From positions 15,641,444 through 15,705,443 of the forward strand of contig CM020502.1 in NCBI GenBank assembly GCA_009823395.1: a stretch of DNA of 64,000 nt, written 5' to 3'. Each line of letters starts with the position of its first letter. Position 1 is the stretch's first letter. The notes beneath the pieces are model-generated. The model was not told the DNA's origin. It saw only the letters and a list, made by a program, of their open reading frames with translations, and did not search any database. Positions 15,668 to 29,470 of the stretch are shown piece after piece. The position numbers were made by a program, and so were the translations under genes. The stretch is from Thamnaconus septentrionalis (taxonomy: Eukaryota > Chordata > Actinopteri > Tetraodontiformes > Monacanthidae).

Positions 15668-16560
15668 GGCTGGGCGGCAGTGGTTGGTGGGGGGGAGCGC
15701 GGTCAGTGGCTGTTCAAAAAATTGGCCGCGGAAGAAACCCGTCGACCAATGGGGGATTGTGGATGCAGAAGATGGGTTGGGGATGAGTGAGGGGATGTTT
15801 CCGTGACACCGCGCTGAGCCCAGTCCAGATGGAGCTTCCTGGGTGTTGTGTGCACACGCTTTGTTGTTTGCCGTCGCTGTGCTGGGGGCGGTGATTGAAG
15901 TCGACTCACGAACGCCGGGGCGAAGCGGAGAAAAGGGAGAGAAAGCGGGGAGGATTAGGGACCTCGGAGAAGTGGAACAAAGGTTAGAAGGGAATCTGGG
16001 AGGAGGTCAGCGTGCGTGGGGTGGGGTAGGAGCGGGAAGAGTGAGCGAGCGAGCGGAGGTCAGGGTACAGCCGAGTTGGATGGAGATGAAGTGTTTAATC
16101 ACGTCCAGCAGAGGCGGGACAGGAAACAGATGTGGAGGCCAGAGGTTGCGGGAGGGAGCGTCGCCCCTCGAGAGTCGCGGCTCATCAGACGGAGGGAAGG
16201 TGGGTCGACTCCTTGCCAAGCGCTCGGCCGACACGTCCCGCTCGCGGAGGCGCGGAGGCCCTTTTCAACTCATGTTTTCCCGCCGTGGCGGCCGCGTCAC
16301 AGTCGCGCACGCTCCGTCCGTCCGTCCTTCCTTGACGCCGGCGGCCGCCGCCTCCCATTCAGATGAAGATAAACGTCTAAATCTTATCCTCCCCGGAGGA
16401 TTTTGAAACTAATCAGTGGCGTCCTCAGGGCACATCCCGTCCCTCAACCTGTTCCTCCACCTCGCAGGCGAGGGATTGAGCTCGCAAAGGAGCGCTTAGT
16501 CCTTTATCTTGGGTCTACCTCTGGGCCTACTAATCTGCCTTAATCTTGCAAGGTTAGGAG
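15668..16560. promoter_or_regulatory. GC- and CpG-rich 5' flank of the GSG1L2-like gene
   Basis: Directly upstream (on the - strand) of the GSG1L2-like start. Base composition becomes GC-rich with many CpGs, most clearly at 16130-16350, in contrast to AT-rich DNA around it. This fits a CpG-island promoter. Open frames here are by-products of the GC content. No TATA box stood out. Confidence 0.45.
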
Positions 16561-19500
16561 GATGAGGTTAATGCCCACTGACACTGGCTTTTGTCTTTGG
16601 GCGCAGACCACCACCTGAAAGTTAAGAAGGAAGCATTAGTATCAAGAGTCATTCAGAATACTTGTGTTGCAGTGATCAAAAGCCGATTCCCACAATTACC
16701 TTTTGTGGTCCCTGACGGGATATTTACAACTAAGGTTAGATATATTTCCATGTCCATGTCCTATATGTCCTACATGGACTGACAGAGTGTGTTTCAAGGG
16801 GTTGGACACCCAGGGAAACAAGAAAAGCTGTATTTCTCATCACCACTCGCTGGCATGTTGGTGTTCACTGAAGTTTTATCTCCTTCATTTGTGATTAAAC
16901 TGCAATTATTGTCGCATTAATTGGGTTTATAGAAAAAATGTCTTCCTTGGTTGCCAAGCTTTTAATTTTTGTTTTGTTTTTCTTGACAGTAATTGGTCTA
17001 GTGACTCCAACTGAAAACAGTTTTGATGGGTACACAAAAGTTTGACCTGCAGAACTTTGGTCTTTTTCCCAATGGTCAACGGGTTGGCAAGGTTGCAACC
17101 AATGATGTTGCTCAAGGTTTGGTTCCACTCAGGTTGAATATTTTCTGATGCTGTTTTTTTTGCAGATGCTGGGTTCATTGGCAAAGCTCTGCAACACAAC
17201 GTTGAACTTAACCCCAAATACTTTTTATGAAATTCTTGCAACTTTGGGAGAACAAAAATGTGTTCACAAATGAAATGGGAAACTTGTGAATTCCACTAGG
17301 AGATGAATGAAGTATCAAGAGATGCAGCAACACTGAAGGATTGTGGAGCTGTTCCGCAGCTGACCTCCAGGGGGCTGATCAAGATGCTGATGTTCAGGAG
17401 GTTTGGCTCACTCAAGGTTTCTTTCGTTTCACTTTTCAGGAGTGAAAAAAAGTGGGGGAAAAAATCGCCTGAAGAGTCAATTGTGTGAGTCAACCCGACT
17501 CACATAGCAAATGACAAACCACGAGATTGGAAACCAACCGAAGCAGCTAAAAATCAAAAGGTGAAGCTCAGCACCACAATATGACTCTAATTCACCAAAT
17601 AACAGAGTCACCTGTGTATTGTAGCCTTTTTCGAACACCAAATCATTTGTTGCTCACATTTGTTGAAACGATAATAACTGTCACTATTACACACGTAAAG
17701 TGCGATTCCACCTGTATTGACGGCAGTTGACATAACCGAACAAACACTTTCTTTGGACATTTTCAGTGTTTAGTTGAGGATTTGGTGGCCAAATCCTGCT
17801 TTGTCTTTGTCTGTCTTGTCAAACACCAAGAGATTTACACTTGATAGAAGCAGAGCAGTTTATTGCTTCCCTCTATATCATCTCATCACGCTGAGCTGAA
17901 AGCTTCTCTCCCCCCCAATGTGTGTGTGATTGAAAAAAAATCCCGCCGTCATCCATTCTCAGCTGCCACTTGGGACAATAGTAGTGAAAATCAGCTCACC
18001 ATATTCGGGATCGCAGCAGAGACGCATCCGTCCTTCTTCTGCAGGGATTTTGCTTCCTTCACCTTGTCCTCCGCTGCTACTCATCACTCTCTCCTCAGTC
18101 TTGGGTGACTTTCTGTCACAAACCCACCCAGATTTCTCCCTAATCCCCACAAGTCCATCTGTTACTTTCCCTCCCCTTTGCTCCCCACACTGTCGCTACT
18201 CATTCAACTCTCTCTCTCTTTCTCTCTCTCTCTCTCCCTCTCCCTTTCTTTATCTCTCCTGCTGCATACTTATAACCCTGCTGACCTCTGGACCTACACT
18301 GATTAATTTGACTGTATAGTATGGTAAAGCCAGGATTGCAATGTGTGAGAACACTTCGGCCCACGCTTCTTCTCTGCGATATTAACCCTTCTTAACAAAC
18401 CAGCACAGCTGCACACATCTGCTGGCTTCGGCTAATCACCTAAAAGTCATCCGACTGAGTCTTCCAGCGAGCGCGAGGGACAGACTGCCTGGGCCTGGCA
18501 AGAAAGGGAGGAAACATGCCTTCGTTTTAAGATGGATGTGAGAAACTTTTGTTGCTGCAGTATTTACAGTTTTTGATGTCAGCGGTGCTGCAGATACAAC
18601 AACAGTGGTGATGCGCAGAAAGAGTTTAAGGAGAGGATTTTTGTGCTTTGACCTTCTTTGATTTTGCTATTAACATTGACATTTATCACTCACACATTTA
18701 TCACCCACGCTTGTCTTAGTATGCTGTCATGGTTGGCTCATTCAGAGTTGCTCAAAGCGTCTGATCCACATGTATCCAGCCCGAGCAGTGCCAGATTTAG
18801 GGGAAAAAAACAGCATTTAGGAAAAATCAAATTGCAGCGTCAGTGATGATATTTGCATCTCTAGCCGTCACTGACTAATCCTCACTCAGCAAGCATTACA
18901 CGGTGGTATCAGATCACTGTACTTCTGCTTGTTCTTTGTGTACCAGAATCAAAAATAGGCTTTTGTTATTTTGAAACTGCAGGAGATAAACCAATTTGAG
19001 TTGAAAGGAAGGATAAAATCATCAGTTTTTCCGAAAAAAAAATTAAACCATTTTTACACTATGGCAGAAGCTCAAGATTTCTCTGTCATCCAAAGAGATT
19101 GTGAAAAAAAAAAATGAGAACTATGATCTTTCTGTCCAAATGTGATGTTGACCAACACATCAAATGTGACCCTGTTTCTGTTTTTAGTAGCTAAGCTCTC
19201 AGCCAGTCAATGGCGAGATTTAGTATTTAGTGCTGACTCATCACACAATCCCCTTATTTCCTCATCTTTTTTTAGCTGCAATTTTTTGGATAATTGCACT
19301 GCATTTCAAAGATTACACACACACACACACACACACCTTATGGAATATTTTCTGTTTTGGTTTAATTTTTATTTTTAGCCTATTATATGAAGTTTCACTG
19401 CCTCGTTTACAGGTTGCTGCTGATAGTTGTAGTGGCACTTTCTGAATGCCGTGCATATACTATATACTGTAAATACAAAGTACAATACTACTGTCTTCTT

Positions 19501-21692
19501 TATTTTAAGCTCAAACTGCTGCTATGCCACAAACGAGTCTCTACACTATGGGACAGACAGTCTCACTCTCGTCTCTCCAATTCTTACACACAGGCTTGAG
19601 TCATGTTGATCAAATAATTTGTGACTGTCGCCATCTCGTGGCAGCTTTGGGAAGTCAAGGGGGAGGAGAGGAACTCTGAAGCTGTGCTATAGTCATTAAA
19701 AAAAAAAAATACAAGAAAAAAAATTCCAGAGCAGATGCACACTTTTACTTAGTGACCTTGTTTTATTTTTCAAATGTACTGTATACTGTCACAGCTTACA
19801 ACACAATTTTAGATACACAGCAAAATAAATGTATTTGATTACAAAATTAAATCTGAGAAATAATCAGAATAGTGTAATGGACTGGCTTATTCCACCCCTT
19901 GTTAATCGCAAATTGTCATTATTGTTCCAGTGCAGATTCCATTGAACCCGGTTCCATCAGCGAAGCTTCGCTCTGCTACGTTTCGAAATGATCACTCGCA
20001 CTGGATCTTCAGCCACAGGAAAACAGCGATGCCTGTTCGTCAAAACAAACCGATGATGGGACACACACACACATACGGACGCGCGCGCGCACACACGTAC
20101 AGAGGATCTGATCTGACAGCATGCACAATAAAGAGGCTGACACGGTCTGTTTTGTTTTTTCTACAGCCAACACGGTGGCTAAACATCACACAGTTGCACA
20201 GCCGCGGTTTGTGCAGTTGTGCGCCGAGAGATACATCAAGACACAATGAATCCAAACAGGGACAGGCAGGCAAAGCCACCACTGGTTACAGAGTTTGAAA
20301 GGTCAGGCATTAACATTGTGGCCGGTTCCTTCAGCCGAGCCTTTCTGGCCATACAGTTTGTTTGATAAAACCTGATTGGTCTTTACGGTGGTCCTGAGGT
20401 ACACAACGGCAAATCGTGAAACACAGCAGCAAATAATGGAACACAACCACATAAATTTCGGCAACTACCCATTGGTCCGACCTCCCATTAGGGTTAGTGT
20501 TATGTTTAGGGTTAGGGTTAGGGGAGGTTGGACCAATGCACAATTTGTCGGAATCTGCTTTTTAACGCATTAATGACATATTAACGCCTAAAGTCCAAAC
20601 TGTGGCATGTTTTGTTTTGACATTGTGTAAATCCATCTTACCTTCTGGTCCAATCCTCGGACATTGTCTTGCCATCAAGTGGTAAACACAAATTTGTCGT
20701 CATGTTTCGTGATTTGCTATGGTTGTTTCCTTTTTGTTTCTTTTTTAAATCCACTGTTGTGTTTAGCAATTTGCTATTGTGTTCAGCACTTCAGGGTCAC
20801 TGCAGCTCTTTTGCAGGCCATCGACGTATCAATAAATAATCCAGCAGTAAAGAAAATCAATAAATAGAGCAATAAATAGATACTTGTGTTTCGCAATCTG
20901 ATATACAGTATAAGTCGAGGTTAATCTACATGTACTTTCACTATTTACATCATCACAATATATAGTTCCCACAGACACACAGGTACACACACTCACACCT
21001 TTCTTTAAACACAGGCGTACGCGTTGAGAAGCTCCAGTGGTGTCTGTCAGATGACTTCAGCCAATTAAGGTTTGACAAATAGATACACAATAATCTTGTA
21101 CTTGCAGCACTATATACACATAAACAAATGTGTTTTTAGACTTTAGGACTGGCTTCTTCGGTGCAATTAAACTATACATTTTGCCTGACAGTTAATCCAA
21201 CCAAGATTAGTTTAAAAAACAAAACAAAAACAGTGATGTATGCAGCTGTTAACTTGAAGAGATTGTCAAGTGGTTTTGCATGTTTTGACTCGTCTGATGA
21301 AGAATTCAAGTTTCTCCAATTTTAGGTCCACTACGACAGGATCATTTATCAGACAGAAATATGGCTTTCAGGCCATTAATTCATCCTATATACATTGAAA
21401 CACATTTTTCCCAGACATATAATAATTTCTAGTGTGACTATATTTAAAAACAGTTATTTTGACTTGACAAATTTCAACCGCACAGCGTCTTGTTTAACTT
21501 TAATCCATAACCGCGTACTGTTTTTTTTCTCAACTTTTTTGAATTCGAGGCTTTCGAAGGTTCAGTGGCCAGCGGCTACAAAAAGTGGAACAGTCCTCTC
21601 ACTGATTTCTTAAAAGACAGAGTCGGACTTTCAAGGCTTAAACGTGTAAAATTGCCCAGTGTGACGGATGCAAAAACATAAGCATAAAATGA
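16561..21692. other. Intergenic stretch, no gene recognised
   Basis: Contains a CT-rich tract at about 18205-18260, (CA)n at 19315-19336, a short CG/CA run near 20077-20097 and the TTAGGG-bearing element at 20470-20538. Around 20400-20460 and 20680-20800 there are related phrases in opposite orientations (AAATCGTGAAACACAGCAGC versus TTTCGTGATTTGCTATGG), suggesting a degraded foldback repeat. TTTATT at 19762-19767 could be a distant - strand poly(A) signal for the epsin-like gene. Confidence 0.45.
20470..20538. repeat. Small inverted-repeat element with TTAGGG units
   Basis: CATTGGTCCGACCTCCC at 20470-20486 is inverted at 20522-20538 with one mismatch. Between the arms lie several TTAGGG-like units. 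It looks like a short MITE or an interstitial telomere-like insertion. Confidence 0.6.
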
Positions 21693-24600
21693 TCAGAACA
21701 GGAATGGATTGTGGTTGGTGTGTCTCACTGTTTCAGCCAACAGCATTCCTGAGTGTACCTGCGGCTGTGTGGGGACGTCATCCCTACCCTTTGACATCCT
21801 TCCACCCAAGTCAACTGCTCCTACTTGTTGATTCCCTCCAGGGTGACTGCACTGACCCACTGAGGTATCTACCAACAGTGCCCCTGCTGTCGGCTTCTCT
21901 ACCACTGGTGCAGACCAAAGCATCTCGCCTCCCCAATCAAAGGTTTTCACTTTTAGTGCCACACGTGAACCCCCCTCTGTATTCCCTGGGAAGGGAGGAG
22001 CTATGTGAGACATGCATACACCAAAACAGGACTCTGTGGCCGTATGGGTCGGAAACACAGGGGTTTTACAGGCTGGGTCAGCAGCTCCACCAACAGAAGG
22101 GGCGAAGTCAGACTCAAAGAGACTACTGTAAGTCAGCCCTGAAACAGCCCCAGGTCTACTTAGCTGGGCAGATGTTGGGCCCCCGGCATTCAAAGGGCCT
22201 AGGAAATCAAAAGTGGATCACCAGGAGGATGGAAGGATTGGGAGATGCACAGTTTGAAATAGTTCAGAGAAGAGAAATGCATTAGAGTAGAGAGGGGAAG
22301 AGAGAGGTGACAAGAGTTAAATCTGCACTGGTTAATACACATTAGCATTTACTTTTTACTGTAGCAGGTCACTAGAATGTTCACTCACACATATACACGC
22401 ACACAGTGTAAACACTACAGTGGGACAAGGCTGGGCTGTTTAGGCAGATCACATTTTTGGAATAGACTTTCTTATAAACAAAACGTATTGTAGCGTTAGG
22501 GTTGGGTTCTCGTCGTACACTTTTCTCTGAATACTGTCACCAAACAGGGTTGAAACACACTAAACTGATCATCAGTCGGAAAAACGAGTTTTTGTTGTGA
22601 TTTTTAAGTCCATAAGATTCAACATCCATCCATCCATCAAGCGCACGAGAAGTAATTCCACACGAAGCCTCCACCAAAAACGACACAGTTCACCCAAACG
22701 GAGGCATTGCTTCTGTCCTTACCGATGGCTTGCGCCTGCACGGCGAGCGTGTCGCCAAGTGTTTGCTGTTTGGGTTTGGTATTGGATGAAAATAGGTCGT
22801 CCAAGTCAATAAGTGATGCCCCCTCGGAGCCCAGAAACCAAGCAGTCTTCATACAGATCTCCTTCCCCCGGCGTGCTTGCTTTCCTGCAATAAAACAACG
22901 GTCCGATTCTACTCTAAAAGGTGTTTTCTTGAGGGGACAGGTCAGCGGGAAGAAGAGAGCAAAGCGAAAGAGCTTGATTAGTTGACTGTTAGCTGGCTGC
23001 TGACTGATGGGAGGATGGATGTGAAATGGTGAAAATGGGAAAATGGGCAATTAAAAATTAATTTTGACACGATTTCATTAGTTAATAGGTATGGATGGGT
23101 CCAGTTTTGGACGGACGTTAGTTCCAGGGCTGTTAACCAAAAGAACCCCCACCTTATAATTTCTCCATTGGCTACTACTGACATTTTGCTGCTAGTGGTT
23201 AGCAGTTATGTTAGTTAAAGTTAAAATCTCTGAAGTGTGGTGATAGCAGAGTGTTGACACCCTTCAAACACAGGGAAAGGTAGTTTTGTAGTTGTAGGGA
23301 CATTATGGGATGGACTCATGCCATGTAATTTCTTTTCACAAATATTTTTTCTGTACTTGTGGCTCTGTTAAACTAATCAAATGAAGCATTTCTTCAAGTC
23401 GATACATTTTATCCTGAGAGATCAATAAATCCCCATATATGTATTTCTGAAGTGAGCACATTTTGAGGAATGACAGTTTAGAGTGAACATGCACAGCACC
23501 AAATAAGCAGGAACAGATAGCAAGCAGAAGTTTTGAGCGGACTACAAATGTTAGTGTGCAAACAAGAGCAAGAAATTTAAATTTTGGAATGTTGCTATCC
23601 GTTTACCTTGTTCATTGCTCGGTGTGTTGCTTAATGCACCCCAAGCATCATCTTTCTTCGGCCCATCTCCAAAAGGGTCACTGGATGGGGAGGAGCCTGA
23701 CGGTGGAGCAGGTGAACCCCAGGCATCATCTGCCTTGACTGGAGCTGCGGCTGCACAAATGCAAATGCACATAGAATGCATACATGGTGGATTTGACCTT
23801 TTAGAGACCTTCAAACCATAACTTAAGACATTGAATGAGCATGTATTAAGTGGTTGTACGAGGGGTGGACTCGGACTTCGGGTTGTATGTTTGTGTTAAA
23901 TATAAAAATAAGGTTCAGAGTTGTGCCCTTTTAACGATGGTGCCTGATGCATTCTACAATTCCTGACCAGTACAAATACCTACATACTTTGTTTTGGTAA
24001 GCTTTTTCATGGTAGCACCAAAAATTATCCTCAACCTGCAACTTGTGTCTGTTCATTGGCTTTTCGTTCTTTTATTTCGTTCACCAATGATATTGACATC
24101 AAATGGCAATTTATTATTGGAAGAACCACAAAAATAGTGGCAATCAGAGCAACAAAAAATGGTATTCATAACATCAAATACACTTAATCTCAGAGTTATT
24201 ATCTGTTTCTTACCCGGAGCTCCCCATGGGTCACTGTCTGGTTTCGAAGAATCTCCAAAAGCATCAGAAGAATCTACAGGTGAGAAGGAGCCTTTATCAT
24301 CCCCCCAAGGATCTCCACCTGCAGTTTCATTCGGAGCAGTAGATGTTCCCCAGGGATCTGAAGCAGCGGCCGGTGGAGACGAAGCAGGTACTTCCCAAGC
24401 ATCTGAATTTCCTTTGGGTGAGCTCACTAGAGGGGCACTGAAGGGATCAGATGCATCATCCTTGGGTGGACTTGGTGGGTCAGTAAAAGGGTCTTCTTTT
24501 GGAGGTGTTGTTGGCGCTGTGAAAGGGTCGTCGTTTGCAGTTGTAGATGGTGTTGAGAAAGGATCCTCTTTCGGCGGTGTTGTTGGAGCCTTGAAAGGGT

Positions 24601-27600
24601 CACCTTCACAAGGTTTGGTCGTTGCTGAGAAAGGATCTTCTGTTGGTGACGATAGTGAAGCAGTGAATGGATCGTCCTTTGTTGATGCTGGTGCTGCAAA
24701 TGGATCCTCTTTAGGAGGTGTTGATGCTGGTGCATTAAATTGATCATCTTTTGGGGTGTTGAATGGATCATCTTTCGGGGTGTTGAACGGATCATCTTTT
24801 GGGGTATTGAATGGGTCTTCTTTTTGCATATTAAAAGGATCATCTTTTGGGGTGTTGAATGGGTCTTCTTTTGGGGTGTTGAATGGATCATCTCTTGGAG
24901 TATTAAACGGATCATCCTTTGGTGTATTGAAAGAATCATCTTTTGGGGTGTTGAACGGGTCATCCTTTGGTGCATTGAACGGATCGTCTTTTGGGGTGTT
25001 GAACGGATCGTCTTTTGGGGTGTTGAACGGATCGTCTTTTGGGGTGTTGAACGGATCGTCTTTTGGGGTGTTGAACGGATCGTCTTTTGGAGTGTTGAAC
25101 GGATCATGGTTAGATGAAGTAAAGGGATCTGGTTTATCTTTCGGAGCTGCAAAAGGATCCTCCTTGTCTTTGGGTGCATTGAAGGGGTCCGAATTTTCTT
25201 TCGGCGTATTAAAAGGGTCATCTTTTGATGCACTAAATGGATCTGGTTTGTCTTTGGGAGCTGCAAAGGGATCCTCCTCATTGTTTCCAGTAGAAAATTG
25301 ATCTTCTTCAGTCTTCGGGGCAGCATAAAGATCCTCATCATCTTTTGTTGCATCAAATGACTCTTCAGATTTCGCTGGAGACCCCCAAGCATCGGTGCTC
25401 GGTGCAGTGTCACTAGTGCCAGGTTTTATAGGGGCTCCCCAGGCATCTCTTTTTACCTCCTCTTCCTTTTTATCTTCTCCCCAAGCCTCTTTCTCCGTGT
25501 CGCCGCCTTTGCCTGCATCCTCCCATTTCAGCTCATCCTCTGACATGTTTGCCTGTGATAACAGAGTTAAAGAATTGCAAAATATTGGATTGACTGATTT
25601 GTTGCCATCTGTTATGATTTTCATGTGATATACAGGACTGCTGCTTTTAAGAGTAATATCTGCTCAATAAACTACTTGTTTGTTCATCAAGTTTTGTTCA
25701 AATCAATCATTTTGATTTTTATATTGTTAGCATATCTATGGTGAAAAGGTTTGATGAAATGTAGAAAAAAAAGAACCTGTCTTTTACTTGGTAAAAGTAA
25801 AGACAGCAAAGTTTTCCATTCAGTTTCTCTTAAAATCATTACTCTAAAACTATGTATTACAAAAACCCCTTTACAAGATACATAAAAAAAAGGACCTAAA
25901 AACCAGTAACCTGTCACATCAGAGAATAGTGAAAATAGTGAGTTGGATTTAATCTACATGTCATCCATCTGGGAAAGAGGAATGACTTACGATCTTGTAT
26001 TATCTTCCTTAGAAGTCACAACAAACCCTGGCTGTACAAGTATACACTGTCTACAGAAAACTGTATTCAGATTGAACTGGTTAAGATTGAAGCTTTTCAA
26101 AGGATAGTGTGCGAGGTCTGAGACTTGGAATGCCTCTTCTGCTAAGCGAATGTGACAATTTATGATATAGCTGTTCTCTACTACATTGTAGCATAATAAA
26201 CAAGAATGAATGTGAATTAATGATATAATTATCATCATCTTACCCTCCTTTCTACTTCTTTCTTCTCAGCTTCCTGTTTAAGCCGCTCTTCTTTACGGGC
26301 AGCAAAAGAAGCTGTTAAATCAGCCACTGATGGTATGTTGGTCAGGGATGGAAGCCCTGCAGCTCCAGGCACATAAACAGGCTTGTAGTTGGGATCTTTA
26401 ACGGCGTCTGTAGAGGAGGCTGGTAAGATGGAATAAATGTGGTGTTGACAAAGAATTTCAGCAAATTCAGTTGAAAATTATTATTATAGTGACGCTTTGT
26501 GGCAAAGAGCTCACCAGCAGAGCCTTTTGATGTCTTTTCTCTTGTTTTTACAGCAAAGTCTCTCTCTTCCTTGAGTTTTTCATCATCCTCCATAAGAACG
26601 AGGACAACTTTGGCCTTTTCTCTTACATTTGCACCCTGGAAAGGATATGTCTATAATTAGATGTGGATTTCCCCTCTCATGTATTGGGAGAGCCCAATCA
26701 GCTCTAAAAAATGGTAAACCTAAAACAAACCCAAATATTCACAATACAAAATGCAACAAAACCTAAATAAAGGTCTTTATTTAAGCAGTATACAATTATC
26801 TACTAAACCTTGGTTCTAATCACTTGAATGCCAAAGTTCCTAGACTGATTCCATAGTGTTTGTAATAAGAATATTGTGGCAACAATGATCAAACACCTAA
26901 ATGCACAACAACCCAGCCCAATTAAGGTTTGCATGCATGATTATGAAGCACTGATCACCTGATCTTTCCCATCCTTTTCTACAAAGCGATACTCTGTGAG
27001 GGCTTTCACAATGTAGATATTGTCCTTCATTTTCAGGAGCACACGATCATCGCCAGTCTTCAACAGGTACTCTAAAAGTGTCAGAGACTAGTTTGAAAGA
27101 AACAACATAAAAAAGAAAAATATCATTGCCAAATCATTTTTTAAAACAGAGACACAGAAGAAAAACACACAAAAGCTTTAAAGAATGTTTACAGTAAACA
27201 TGCAGTGCTGTAGACCTGGCACTTGTTAGCCATACCTTGTGTATGTGTCTCCAGTTCCTATCATCTTTAAGGCGTTTCCAAAGCATTGTCATGATTTCGT
27301 TGCAGGCAACCACATTGTAGGTCAGATCAGAGATATCTGCCATCTGAGAACTAGATGGGCCCCATGGGTCATTGGATGTTGCCTCTCTTACCTGCATTAA
27401 GACCAAAGCATGAAATATGGGTGAGGGAAAATGATCGTGGCACTGCTGCATGAACAGACCATAACACATCAGCGGAGCAGCCACTGATAATTAATGATTT
27501 AAGAAAAATGAACATGAATTTATAGGTTGCAATGGAATAACCGTTTAGGCACGAGATGACAAATATTGGCAAAAATATTTTATAGATTCTGATAAGTTCT

Positions 27601-27995
27601 GCCTGTTATTAGTACAACTAAATAAACATATAAATAACACACAAACATTAATTGTAGCATAGAATTCTCAAAAAGACACTCATGGAATCATGTATGTTAC
27701 TATTTAGGAAACTGAAAGTTTTCATTATGTACTGACGATATTTCTTTGCATCAAATGAAAATAACTTCCGATATGAATATCAGTGTGAAATGAGGCACAA
27801 CACTGACTATTCATAATGACAGGTGTCAGTGAGTTCGTAGTTGCAACAAGAGATGCATTTCTATTCTGATGTGTTTTTCCTAAGCACCCTGCATTGGCTG
27901 TTTGTACATAAAATCCTAATTCTTACCTTGACCTCAGCCTCAGAATAGTTCTGAACCAAGTTCTTCAGTTGTCGGCGGAGCATTGACGACGTCAT
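21693..27995 (-). CDS. Divergent epsin-type ENTH protein with a DPF array
   Basis: Nine exons join in frame (27927-27995, 27236-27391, 26959-27087, 26515-26635, 26244-26419, 24214-25552, 23607-23750, 22723-22884, 21693-22198) to 933 residues. Residues 1-150 are an ENTH domain. The PIP2-binding residues known from epsin-1 are kept: Arg7, Arg8, Lys11, Arg25, Asn30, Arg63 and His72 (His73 there; one residue is missing in the NHGKNW region). After a charged helix comes a long disordered segment with about 29 DPF and 3 DPW motifs, which bind AP-2 appendages. A clathrin box follows (LIDLD in SLIDLDDLF), and the C-terminus ends NHNPFLF, an NPF motif for EH domains. Epsins normally carry 2-3 UIMs between ENTH and the DPW region; I see none. 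It should act as an endocytic clathrin adaptor at the plasma membrane. Paralogue identity (epn1/2/3 or a fish-specific copy) is unresolved. Confidence 0.88.
24741..25124 (-). repeat. 24-bp tandem array coding DPFNTPKD, 16 units
   Basis: Sixteen in-frame 24-bp units, each giving an octapeptide close to DPFNTPKD. Fourteen units have DPF, one has DSF and the last has DQF. Units near 25005-25077 are almost identical at base level, while those near 24813-24909 are more varied, indicating recent expansion on the N-terminal side. All unit lengths keep the frame. Confidence 0.95.
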
Positions 27996-28875
27996 GTTGT
28001 ACAATGTAGGGAGGTGGGGAATTAAACCACCACAATCTGATATGAAAAAAGCTCACATATTAACATTGCTTGTAGACCCCTGGTATAAAACGGTGACCAA
28101 ACGTACACAATCTCAGAAACACAAACAATTTACCTTTAAAATATCAATATGTGCTGTTTTAAATTCTCAAACTGCTGGACTGCAGCTGCTGGCTCAGAAA
28201 GTGCACATCCTGCTGCTCTGACTTCACCTTCACTGCATCTGCTCGTCTCAGGTTTGCAGCAACCAGATCCTACACATGCAGGAAAGCAGCAGAAGAAAGC
28301 ACAGGATGAGCCCCTACACGATTTAGCACCTTGGTGACAATGAAAGGAAGCCCCTCGGTTTGCGTAACTGTCAAGCCAGACGTCGCTTTGTATGTACAGG
28401 GTCAATATTGCGACACGTTATAACCACTGCGACAAAACGTATATTCTTGCCGAGCTGGATTAGCAGCACTAAGCTAGAAGCTAGTGAGCTATGGGTATCG
28501 TCTGTCAACGCCTTTGTGTCCAAAATAAAGCGGACTAACATATGAAATAACCAGCTAAATCACATACGAGCTGAACGGTGATCAAGACACGTGAACTGGA
28601 GGGACGTTCGCTTTCGAATCCGACAAACAAGGCGTCGTGTTTTCAGCACCTCGGACAGAGTCTCAAGACGAGCGCAAGCCGTCAATATGGCTAACGGCCG
28701 AGCGAGATGCTATGACAGCAGCAACAGTCGTCTCAAATGTGAAGAAAAAAAAAAAAAAGCTGTATAATGAATGAAAACGTGACATTATTTTTCAATTGAA
28801 TGTACTTAAATACCCAAACTTGATAGGCAAGTGAAATATGTGTGGAGTAAAATAAAAATATAAAAATACACTAAC

Positions 28876-29380
28876 CTTTGACAGCTCGCCAGGGTGCTTC
28901 GAGGAGCTGAACAACGCGACGATTTCCGCTTCCGCAATTGTACGCCCCCTCTGATATTTATTTATTTTTATTTATTCCCCTGTAGAAAACAGTTATTTCA
29001 TCAGGGTGGCGTGATTTTACTTTTTGGCTTCAACTTGAGTTGAAACCCAAAAAGTTGGGGGAAAAAATTATTGTTTTGGTACAAAAAAAAAAAGTATGTA
29101 TTACGATGCGTTGTGTGATGCAAAGGTGTTACGCAGGTGTTATTCATTTATTCCCCAGTTATTTCATCATGCTGTCGTGATTTCATTTTTGTTTTTTTAA
29201 CATGAGTTGCAAAAAGCAAACAAATAAATTTAAAACAAATCGCAGAGAACGGCTCTAAATTAAATCCATTTTTATATTTTATTACAAAAAAAAAAATGTC
29301 AATGTGTTCAGATAAGGTTAGGGGAAAGGTTTCACGCAGTGGTCGTAAAAATGGTAGATAGTGACGTACATACTAAGCCA

Positions 29381-29470
<90 letters not shown>

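Noticed and set aside
16016..16406. Overlapping + strand frames of 116-187 residues in GC-rich DNA
   Set aside because: Arg/Gly-rich composition of a CpG-rich flank, no homology recognised, no splice support.
21668..22285. 205-residue + strand frame
   Set aside because: Antisense to the final epsin-like exon; no domain-like sequence.
24741..25124. CRISPR-like regularity of 24-bp repeats
   Set aside because: There are no spacers; units are contiguous, coding and in a eukaryotic exon.
24756..25301. Long + strand frames rich in GSSFGVLN and in Ile/Trp repeats, and an offset - strand frame
   Set aside because: Any frame through the 24-bp array stays open; only the - strand DPF frame continues into flanking exons with conserved motifs.
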